From the NCBI RefSeq assembly GCF_900460245.1, contig NZ_UHIP01000001.1, forward strand, positions 1,488,001 through 1,552,000: a DNA stretch of 64,000 nucleotides. Direction: 5' to 3'. Positions within the stretch are counted from its first letter, which is position 1; every line of letters starts with the position of its first letter. A program made the position numbers and the translations under genes. The notes beneath the pieces were generated by a model. It saw only the letters and a program-made list of their open reading frames with translations, did not search any database and was not told where the DNA came from. Below, piece after piece: positions 35,892 to 41,861 of this stretch. The stretch comes from Vibrio fluvialis. GTDB lineage: Bacteria > Pseudomonadota > Gammaproteobacteria > Enterobacterales > Vibrionaceae.

Positions 35892-37262
35892 ATGGCCATC
35901 ACCATTCGCACGGGCGCGAACGGCGCCTACAAATCTTCCTATGTCGCCTACTTTGTTATCCTGGAAGCGCTCAAAGCGGGTCGAGTGGTCGTGACCAACA
36001 TTGAAGGCATGCAACCACTGGAAGAAATCGCGCGCCGGTTCGATATCGAGTTCCCCAGTACGACCCGTTTGATCCGCATCTTCAGCCGTGACAAAAACGG
36101 CATCGACCTGTGGCAGCACTTCTTTTGCTGGTGCCCGCTTGGGGCACTCATTGTCATCGACGAATGCCAGGATATTTTCTCTAAGAACATCGGCTTTCGT
36201 ATGGAGAAAATCACTCACCGTCCTTTGGCCGAGTTCCTGCCGCATCTGCCGAAAGACTATGAGAACTTCTTCAACTCGCGCCACGTCCCTGTCGATATGT
36301 CCAAGCTCGACGCCTCGGAGATAGACGACCGCGGCCAGGCAGAATTCGACGAAAACGGGCGCATCATCTACCCGCTCACGTTTAACGAAGGCTTCACTCG
36401 CCATCGCAAATACAACTGGGATATAGAGCTGCTCTCACCGGATTGGGCGCAGATTGATACCGTCATGCGCGCCTGTTCGGAGCAGTGCTTCTTTCACAAA
36501 GGCAATGACGGTATGTTCTGGGCGAAGCGCAAGCCGCTTATCTACAAACACGCGAAGAACACCTCAACGCCTGTTATCCCCAAAGGCAAAGACCCCAACG
36601 TCATGTCGGTCAAAATCCCGCTTGATGCGTTCCTGCTGTACAAGTCCACGGCCACCGGAAAAGCGCAACAGTCCGGCGCCGTGAACGTCCTTTATAAAAG
36701 CCCGAAATTCCTGACGGCCTTGGCCGCGGGTATCGGCTGCATAGGATACTTTCTCTATGGTTTATCCGGTCTGGTTCTTGGTACTTCTGAGGAAGTATCG
36801 GACGCGCCCACGGCGCACACTCAATCTCAGGTTTCTCAATCGACCCAAGGCGCTGGTCAAAAAGATGCTGAAGGTGCTGGCGTTCTACCTGCTCGTGGGG
36901 CTGGCCATCCGGCTAACAGCGGTGCCGCTGATTCAGTTGCTCTTGCATCAAGCCGGGTTGAACTGATGCGTCAAATGTTGGGGCTCTATGAAATACAGAG
37001 CCTCTACTACACTGGCCACACAACCAGGCAAACCAACAAGGGCTTTAAGTTCATGGTCACGCTGGAAGCCAGGACACCGGAAGGCACCTATTACTTTGAT
37101 GACACCTTCCTCAAGGCCAATCACATCAGCTTCGTGCACTACGACGATTGCCTGTTGCAGCTGACCAAGGAAGCGGTCAATCTGAACGTGTTCTGCAAGC
37201 CTCGCCAGGAGCAACAACGCGAACCCGAACGCGCTGAAATCAAGCTGAACTCGATATTCTAG
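35892..37262 (+). CDS. zot: Zot/pI assembly ATPase
   Basis: 456 residues. N-terminal Walker A variant TGANGAYKSS (the Vibrio Zot form) and Walker B ALIVIDECQDIF lie in the cytoplasm; one membrane helix near residue 285 (AAGIGCIGYFLYGLSGLVLG); the C-terminal part is periplasmic, starting with an Ala/Gln/Gly-rich linker. It drives virion extrusion through the envelope. The CTX member is also known as zonula occludens toxin, but toxicity cannot be read from this sequence. Confidence 0.92.
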   Translation: MAITIRTGANGAYKSSYVAYFVILEALKAGRVVVTNIEGMQPLEEIARRFDIEFPSTTRLIRIFSRDKNGIDLWQHFFCWCPLGALIVIDECQDIFSKNIGFRMEKITHRPLAEFLPHLPKDYENFFNSRHVPVDMSKLDASEIDDRGQAEFDENGRIIYPLTFNEGFTRHRKYNWDIELLSPDWAQIDTVMRACSEQCFFHKGNDGMFWAKRKPLIYKHAKNTSTPVIPKGKDPNVMSVKIPLDAFLLYKSTATGKAQQSGAVNVLYKSPKFLTALAAGIGCIGYFLYGLSGLVLGTSEEVSDAPTAHTQSQVSQSTQGAGQKDAEGAGVLPARGAGHPANSGAADSVALASSRVELMRQMLGLYEIQSLYYTGHTTRQTNKGFKFMVTLEARTPEGTYYFDDTFLKANHISFVHYDDCLLQLTKEAVNLNVFCKPRQEQQREPERAEIKLNSIF

Positions 37263-37265
37263 GAC

Positions 37266-37379
37266 TGCTATCATTTTTCGAACCGGTGAGGTGTTTTCCA
37301 GGCGAACAATGCAATCAAAACAGCGATTTTGCCTGGAACAATCGAGTTATTTTGCTATCATATTTCGACCAGGCAAAAT
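37266..37379. repeat. Direct and inverted repeats upstream of the RHH-like gene
   Basis: TGCTATCATTTTTCGAACC (37266-37284) is repeated as TGCTATCATATTTCGACC at 37353-37370. In addition ATTTTGCCTGG (37326-37336) pairs perfectly with CCAGGCAAAAT (37369-37379). All of this lies between the zot stop and a DNA-binding-like gene at 37398, so these are candidate autoregulatory sites or iterons. Confidence 0.7.
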
Positions 37380-37397
37380 CTGCAGAAAGGAAAAGTG

Positions 37398-37637
37398 ATG
37401 GCGATAACCATACGAGATACAGAGCAGCATGAGAAAATGCTGTCAGACCTGAAAGACCTGACCAACATCCCCACCATGTCCAAGAGTCTTATCCAGGGCG
37501 GCTACCTCGCGCTGCGCTACCATAACCTGTACGAGCAAGAACGCCGAGAGAACGAGAGACTGAAAGCGGAGCTGCGAAGCCTGCGCGGTAAGGTCGATGT
37601 GTTCGTGACGGCCTTTGATGCGCTCAAAGCCAAATAA
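37398..37637 (+). CDS. Ribbon-helix-helix-like small protein with coiled coil
   Basis: 79 residues from the ATG at 37398 (AAAGGA upstream). The start AITIRDTEQHEKMLSDLKDL followed by PTMSKSLIQGGYLALR resembles an RHH DNA-binding fold (beta strand, two helices); the C-terminal half is charged coiled coil (YEQERRENERLKAELRSLRG). Repeats immediately upstream suggest it binds its own promoter or the phage origin. Family not firmly recognised. Confidence 0.72.
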   Translation: MAITIRDTEQHEKMLSDLKDLTNIPTMSKSLIQGGYLALRYHNLYEQERRENERLKAELRSLRGKVDVFVTAFDALKAK

Positions 37638-38348
37638 CACGCCCTGAGCTGCTGCGAAGGGATAAGCGCCCTACTCAGAACGCCAAGAAACCCGCCAGGC
37701 CACTGGCGCGAGACAAGCCCACTTCGGTGGGCTTTGCTGTATCCTGGGAGAACAAAAACAGCCGCCTCCCTGCCAGGCCATTGCTGATGGCCAGCGAAGA
37801 AGGATCTTCAATGATCTCTATTCTTAAAGCACCTGGTGTTTTGGTGTTGGCGAAGGCCGCGGACGACGACGAAGACTGAGGAGGAGGAGCAGACGCAGCC
37901 AACCCCCGTTCTGTATCACGGGGGTAAATTCCACGCAACCTCATGGCGTTAACGGGACTCAGACAAAAGAAAACCGCCCTTTCGGGCGGTTAGCTTAAAG
38001 CAAGCAAAGGTTTTTCGATTGTGAGCTCACACAGTATCCGGCTTACTGTTCCTGGTCTACGTGTCTGAAATCACTTTGCGATTCATTTCAATCGGATAAC
38101 TGAAATTCACTGATTACTCAGTATTAGTAGTTAGGTCTGAACTACAAAGCCGTGCTCGTATAACACCCCATTGGGTAATACGGGGTGAAAGTCTGACCTC
38201 GTTCCTGCCTATGGAGCTAATCACCCTATGGAATTTGAAACTGTTTTTTCTTTTCTTGATTGAATTCTAATATTAAGTCCCCATGTTCTAATATGTGACT
38301 AATTGTTTATGTTTGTCACTTTTGAAATAACCATAAGGATGAAACAAA
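37638..38348. other. Hairpin-rich phage intergenic region (candidate origin/packaging signal)
   Basis: 711 bases without a convincing gene. Five hairpins lie in 300 bases: CGCCAG/CTGGCG (37693-37708), AAGCCCAC-TTCG-GTGGGCTT (37715-37734), GGCCAT/ATGGCC (37776-37792), ACCCCCGT/ACGGGGGT (37902-37925), AACCGCCC-TTTC-GGGCGGTT (37972-37991). A further weak stem (CACCCC/GGGGTG) is near 38164-38187. Filamentous phages place replication origins and the packaging signal in such regions; the 37715 and 37972 stems may also terminate transcription. No nick site could be identified. Confidence 0.6.
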
Positions 38349-38903
38349 ATGGGTTTATTAGAAGATAAGAAACTTGCAGATTTAGAGCAAAAAATAGAAA
38401 AACTTAGACAACCAAGAAACGATTTTTTCATGAAGGTCAAGGCCGAAGTGTTACAACATCAGAAGACTAAGTTTCATGATTTTTTGAAAGAACATGGATT
38501 CCAAGTCTCTGAAGATCAACATAGACAAGCTATTGAAGGTAATTATCAGGGGACTATTAAAATCAAGCTCTCCTATCCAAAACTGGAAGACAGCTTTTTT
38601 GGGGCTGACTCGGTTTTTGACTTAAGCTATTTTAAAAATGCTTCGAATAAACCCGTTAGAACTTGCAAAGTGGGGATGAACATCAATCGTACTAGTACTC
38701 CTAGTTTTGGTGGTGTTTTCATTGGTGGAACTATGGACGCTAAGAAGATGGAGTTCTATGAACAAACATTAATTCCTTTTTTAGAAAATGTTGGTACAGC
38801 AGACATTACTGGTGATTATACTTTGACTATTCTTGAGCCCGTTGCTCCGATGAGTGGAAAATACACTGATTTTTCAGATCTTCTGAATGACTTCGTTTCT
38901 TGA
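38349..38903 (+). CDS. Phage cargo protein, unknown
   Basis: 184 residues with AAGGATG upstream. N-terminal helical/coiled region (LADLEQKIEKLRQPRNDFFM), then alternating strands with GTIKIKLSYPKLEDSFFGAD and NINRTSTPSFGGVFIGG. No signal peptide or membrane helix. The gene is much more AT-rich than the phage core, has its own terminator, and lies where inoviruses carry accessory genes. No family recognised; immunity or defence is a guess from position only. Confidence 0.75.
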   Translation: MGLLEDKKLADLEQKIEKLRQPRNDFFMKVKAEVLQHQKTKFHDFLKEHGFQVSEDQHRQAIEGNYQGTIKIKLSYPKLEDSFFGADSVFDLSYFKNASNKPVRTCKVGMNINRTSTPSFGGVFIGGTMDAKKMEFYEQTLIPFLENVGTADITGDYTLTILEPVAPMSGKYTDFSDLLNDFVS

Positions 38904-38926
38904 CCCTTCTCACCGAATAGATTTTT

Positions 38927-38952
38927 AAGCAGCTGAAATAGCTGCTTTTTTT
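38927..38952 (+). terminator. Terminator after the unknown cargo gene
   Basis: AAGCAGCT, loop GAAAT, AGCTGCTT then TTTTT. It makes the cargo gene a separate transcription unit from the toxin pair that follows. Confidence 0.9.
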
Positions 38953-39078
38953 GTGGTGCGTTTTGGAAGCCACATCTCCACTCTAAGCGACTTACGTTAT
39001 ATCTTACTTCTGCACATATTTATAATGTATACTGTCTAAAAAGTCATATTGACATTTTAAGTTTTACAGTGAGGCCGT

Positions 39079-39573
39079 ATGCAATCTCAAACTATGAAAG
39101 GCAAAGGTATGCCTGATGTTATTAGCCCCTTGGCTGGTATCGTCTCGGCTGTTCGTTTCTTGTTTCATAGTGATTCTGAACAGCATTCCATGACTCGGCT
39201 AAACCAAGGCTTTACCCAAATGGTTAACGGTCTTAGTCTGATTCTTGGTGCGTCAGAACAAATCTTGAACGATAAAATTGACAGCGTGATAGATACCGAG
39301 CTGTCTGTTTTGACAGAGTCACAACTTGAAGAATTTGAAGAATTTGAACAGCTTGTTGAGATGCTGAGACCTTTGGTTCTTGATAGAGAATCAGGCTTTC
39401 CGGAAGACTTTAGACGAAGCATTGCTCGGGTTATAGAAAGAGCTCAAATTCTGAAAGATTTAGAACGGCAAATGCGTGATCAAGAAACCGTCTCTCCTAG
39501 CTTAACTCATATCAATTCGCTGAAAGGCAAAACAGAGGTTTTTATGACTGTACCGGGTTGGAAGGAAGCATGA
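39079..39573 (+). CDS. Candidate antitoxin partner of the YafO-like toxin
   Basis: 164 residues with GTGAGG nearby upstream of ATG 39079. Mostly helical and acidic (LEEFEEFEQLVEMLRPLVLD), with MTRLNQGFTQMVNGLSLILG; it ends KTEVFMTVPGWKEA. Its stop overlaps the toxin start as ATGA, the usual antitoxin-toxin coupling. It does not look like YafN (Phd/YefM type). Role as antitoxin is inferred from arrangement. Confidence 0.7.
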   Translation: MQSQTMKGKGMPDVISPLAGIVSAVRFLFHSDSEQHSMTRLNQGFTQMVNGLSLILGASEQILNDKIDSVIDTELSVLTESQLEEFEEFEQLVEMLRPLVLDRESGFPEDFRRSIARVIERAQILKDLERQMRDQETVSPSLTHINSLKGKTEVFMTVPGWKEA

Positions 39574-39944
39574 CAGCTAGAGTTTTTCTATCAGAAGGTA
39601 TTGATTGGACTACACCCGGTAACGAACAGTTAGTTGATGACTTTAAAAAATATGTTATTGATAAAAAATTGCCGACCTCTTTTGGGCGGGACGCACCGCT
39701 AAATAGGCCAAAGGATGCACTATTTGCTGGCTTGTTCCATTTACATCTAGGTGATTTTAATCGACATACTTTTCAGTATCATAGAACCTCTGACGACTGG
39801 TTGATATATGCCAAAGGTTTATATGATTCTAATATGTATCTACTTATCGACGTATTAAGCCCAGATGCGCATAAGCAATCAAATAATATTGACCTTGTAA
39901 AATCTTATATTGCTATAGCTGATAAATTCAGAGACACCTTTTAA
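39570..39944 (+). CDS. YafO-family toxin (ribosome-dependent mRNA interferase)
   Basis: 124 residues. It matches E. coli YafO along most of its length: LVDDFKKYVIDKKLP, FGRDAPLN, FHLHLGDFNRHTFQYHRTSD, LIYAKGLYDSNMYLLIDVL, PDAHKQ and a final IADKFRDTF. YafO cuts mRNA on the ribosome downstream of the start codon. Located in the AT-rich phage cargo block and overlapping its upstream partner by four bases; a terminator follows at once. It may maintain the phage or act in superinfection control (inference). Confidence 0.88.
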   Translation: MTARVFLSEGIDWTTPGNEQLVDDFKKYVIDKKLPTSFGRDAPLNRPKDALFAGLFHLHLGDFNRHTFQYHRTSDDWLIYAKGLYDSNMYLLIDVLSPDAHKQSNNIDLVKSYIAIADKFRDTF

Positions 39945-39966
39945 AGCAGCCGATAGGCTGCTTTTT
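39943..39966. terminator. Terminator of the toxin pair
   Basis: AGCAGCC, loop GATA, GGCTGCT then TTTT, immediately after the toxin stop. It lies between converging genes. Confidence 0.9.
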
Positions 39967-39974
39967 ACTACCGT

Positions 39975-40334
39975 TTAACTTCTTTGTTTTAGTCTGCTTA
40001 GCGCTCTTGCGATTTTAAGTAGTTTTGTACTTATTTTTATTTCTAGTTCGGACTGGATTGATAACAGTGCTATACCCGTTAGAATTTCTTGAGGTGTAAC
40101 ACATTGCCCTGTTGGAAGCTCAAGCTTATCTCTAACCATGCGGAAATTTTCCCAGTTAGTGAGGTGGCTAAATTCCCTACACTTAGCCATTCTCATTAAT
40201 CTTCTGCACTCTGGTGGTATCTCTTTTCCACAATCCCACCCCGTGACCGTCCTCACAGATTTAAAACATAGTTTTGCGGTTTCTTCCTTGCTCAACTCGC
40301 ATTCAAACTTACGAAATATGTAGTTCTTTGTCAT
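39975..40334 (-). CDS. Phage regulatory protein (DUF3653 type)
   Basis: 119 residues from ATG 40334 (an upstream ATG at 40352 lies in the same frame). The start TKNYIFRKFECELSKEETAK then LCFKSVRTVTGWDCGKEIPP matches DUF3653, HTH-like proteins of Vibrio phages; it resembles a Cro/CI-type HTH where the turn reads SVRTVTGWD. In the circular phage it would follow the repressor gene directly and overlap its extended end by 26 bases. Confidence 0.82.
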   Translation of the reverse strand: MTKNYIFRKFECELSKEETAKLCFKSVRTVTGWDCGKEIPPECRRLMRMAKCREFSHLTNWENFRMVRDKLELPTGQCVTPQEILTGIALLSIQSELEIKISTKLLKIARALSRLKQRS

Positions 40335-40401
40335 TTTCCGATAGTGAATCATACAACCTTTGGTAATCCAAAGGCTCTATATGAAGGTTATATGAAACTT
40401 G

Positions 40402-40430
40402 ATTCAACATAATCGGACATAATGCGCACT
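40402..40430 (-). other. Right phage attachment site (degenerate dif)
   Basis: Minus strand: XerC arm AGTGCGCATTA, 7-base centre TGTCCGA, XerD-like arm TTATGTTGAAT with one change from the dif arm. The XerC arm is intact, the centre and XerD arm come from the phage. This asymmetry matches XerCD-exploiting phages that integrate by a XerC-mediated exchange. Confidence 0.88.
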
Positions 40431-40464
40431 AAGGTATAGCTCCAAATAACATCGGGGATCTGAC

Positions 40465-40794
40465 CTAAAGATCGTCTGCATTGATGTGGATTCTTATAAA
40501 TCGCTCTGGTATTTGATACTTGTACTTTGTTCCAGTCTTGATCACTTTCTTGATTCGCATGCACAACTGACCATCGCCTAATGTTGAGACTTTGACTATC
40601 TGTGTTTGCTTGTCGTTGTTGTGTTTCATCTCGATAAATACATCACAAAAACCCTTTGTATCGATGTTCTGCTTGGAAAGCACTTTGATTATTTGAGATT
40701 TTATTTGTCTGGCTACAGCGTTAGTTTCCGAATCATCAGCAAATGCAAACTGGGAATTCAATACGATCAGCGCGGTTAGTAACTTTACTTTCAT
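40465..40794 (-). CDS. Exported TolA domain III-like protein
   Basis: 109 residues from ATG 40794 with GGAG five bases upstream. Signal peptide VKLLTALIVLNSQFAFADD, then a single domain: ARQIKSQIIKVL, GFCDVFIEMKH, QIVKVSTLGDGQLCMRI, YQIPERFIRIHINADDL. This follows E. coli TolA domain III in order, including two cysteines (one in the GKTCTLRI position, one in DPALC). No membrane anchor and no long helix, so it would be free in the periplasm. It lies 35 bp outside the phage end and 12 bases after the terminator of the DUF3634 gene. Confidence 0.75.
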   Translation of the reverse strand: MKVKLLTALIVLNSQFAFADDSETNAVARQIKSQIIKVLSKQNIDTKGFCDVFIEMKHNNDKQTQIVKVSTLGDGQLCMRIKKVIKTGTKYKYQIPERFIRIHINADDL

Positions 40795-40805
40795 TTGTCG
40801 CTCCA

Positions 40806-40845
40806 TAAAAAACGGCTGAATACTACATTGAGCATTCAACCGTTT
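40806..40845 (-). terminator. Terminator of the DUF3634 gene
   Basis: On the minus strand AAACGGTTGAAT, loop of twelve, ATTCAGCCGTTT (one mismatch) is followed by TTTT. It stands 12 bases before the TolA-like start codon, so that gene depends on read-through or on a promoter inside the hairpin region. Confidence 0.8.
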
Positions 40846-40916
40846 CAGTCTGAAGTTTCTTTGTTCCGTAACACTTAACGCACTACTGAAAATTCGATGT
40901 ATACAGAAACCTATAT

Positions 40917-41234
40917 TCAGCGACTCTTTTTGGTTTTATCGCCATTCGTCTTGAAACCTTGATGTGGGAAGACATTTCGAATTCTTTGCTGTACTTTTTT
41001 CGGTACCTGATTCGAGAACACCAACTTTATGCCACTTCTTCGATGATAGACTTTAAGCTCGCCATCAAACGGTGCATGTTCACCAATTTCAGCCACATTG
41101 TGCTTAAACGATGGCGGGAAATGCCCTTTTGCATCGGTTACTGCTCCGTCTTTAAACTTAACTCTCAGAACAGGCCTGTCGACCGCAACCAACCAGAAAA
41201 TGACGATTGCAGCAATCAAAATCACATACAGCAT
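40917..41234 (-). CDS. DUF3634 membrane-anchored protein
   Basis: 105 residues with AGGAG before the ATG. N-terminal membrane helix (MLYVILIAAIVIFWLVAVD), then DRPVLRVKFKDGAV, GHFPPSFKHNVAEIGEH, LKVYHRRSGIKLVFS and VPKKVQQRIRNVFPHQGFK, the DUF3634 pattern. Function unknown; it lies 11 bp after matP on the same strand and is probably co-transcribed. Confidence 0.85.
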   Translation of the reverse strand: MLYVILIAAIVIFWLVAVDRPVLRVKFKDGAVTDAKGHFPPSFKHNVAEIGEHAPFDGELKVYHRRSGIKLVFSNQVPKKVQQRIRNVFPHQGFKTNGDKTKKSR

Positions 41235-41245
41235 CTTGCTAACTC

Positions 41246-41695
41246 CTAATCAGACAGCAATTTACTCAAATCTTCTTTCAAACTTGAAACCGTTCGACTC
41301 GCTTTCTCGCTGCGAGATGCCTCACTCAAGAGATATTCAATGGCATCAGATAGCGTACATCCGAGTTCATTGGCTCGCACAGACAATTTTTCCCAAACCC
41401 GATAGTCAAGATCAATCGACTTCTTACGTGTATGAAGCTGTTCAGCATTAAAATGGCGCTTTCGCTTGGCGCGGATTGCCTGTTTGAGCTTATTTTCCAG
41501 CTCAGGTGCCATGTGCTGCTCAATCCATTCAAGTACCAATGTCGGCTCATGTTCAATGGATTTTAGCTCACGGACAGCGTTATCGGCTTCACTGCGATCA
41601 ATATGATTGGTGATCGCTTCGCCATCTTTCCATTTTTTGATTAAGTACTGCCACTTCCAACCGCATTCCAAGTTTTCGAGTTGTTGATATTTCAT
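41246..41695 (-). CDS. matP: Ter macrodomain protein MatP
   Basis: 149 residues from ATG 41695 (a TTG three codons upstream also keeps the frame). MKYQQLENLECGWKWQYL and RAKRKRHFNAEQLHTRKKSI are nearly as in E. coli MatP; the C-terminal half gives the RHH fold and coiled coil. MatP binds matS sites to organise the terminus and links it to the division machinery. Its place next to dif and to the Lon-like gene and fabA matches E. coli order. Confidence 0.96.
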   Translation of the reverse strand: MKYQQLENLECGWKWQYLIKKWKDGEAITNHIDRSEADNAVRELKSIEHEPTLVLEWIEQHMAPELENKLKQAIRAKRKRHFNAEQLHTRKKSIDLDYRVWEKLSVRANELGCTLSDAIEYLLSEASRSEKASRTVSSLKEDLSKLLSD

Positions 41696-41721
41696 GTCTG
41701 GCAAACCTGTTAAAAATTAGG

Positions 41722-41734
41722 GTGACAGCGTAAC
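41722..41734. promoter_or_regulatory. matS-like site in the matP promoter region
   Basis: GTGACAGCGTAAC matches GTGACRNYGTCAC except for one base (A for C at position 11). It lies 27 bp upstream of the matP start, where MatP binding would give autoregulation. Confidence 0.5.
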
Positions 41735-41861
41735 CCAAATCGTGCTTTGTTTTCAATTCAATCCGTTAAAAACAAGACTAAGATCATCCCAAATATCAAA
41801 GCTATTCGCGCTTTAGGTTTTTCTATATAATTTACGTCCTTTTCACCATTTCGATGATTCA

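Larger units (their letters stand above)
30494..40430. mobile_element. Integrated filamentous phage (inovirus) at dif
   Basis: Bounded by a 14-bp direct repeat ACATAATGCGCACT at 30494-30507 and 40417-40430, both inside dif-like sites. Excision between them gives a 9,923-bp circle. Content is that of a Vibrio inovirus: repressor, Rep, ssDNA-binding protein, pVIII, pIII, pVI and Zot/pI in usual order, plus an exonuclease and an AT-rich cargo block with a toxin gene. No integrase gene is present, consistent with use of host XerC/XerD. Rep is frameshifted, so autonomous replication may be lost. Confidence 0.93.

Noticed and set aside
37675..37944. 89-residue minus-strand ORF in the phage intergenic region
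   Set aside because: It runs through several hairpins, has a low-complexity Ser/Ala/Pro start and no recognisable ribosome site; the region reads better as origin/packaging DNA.
38100..38230. Integron attC-like or intron-like fold near the cargo gene
   Set aside because: Short stems (GTAGTT/AACTAC, CACCCC/GGGGTG) but no attC core sites and no integrase or intron protein in the window.
31021..40430. Ctx-type enterotoxin or other known toxin genes in the phage besides zot and YafO
   Set aside because: No reading frame resembles ctxA/B, ace or other toxins; zot is judged as the assembly protein pI.
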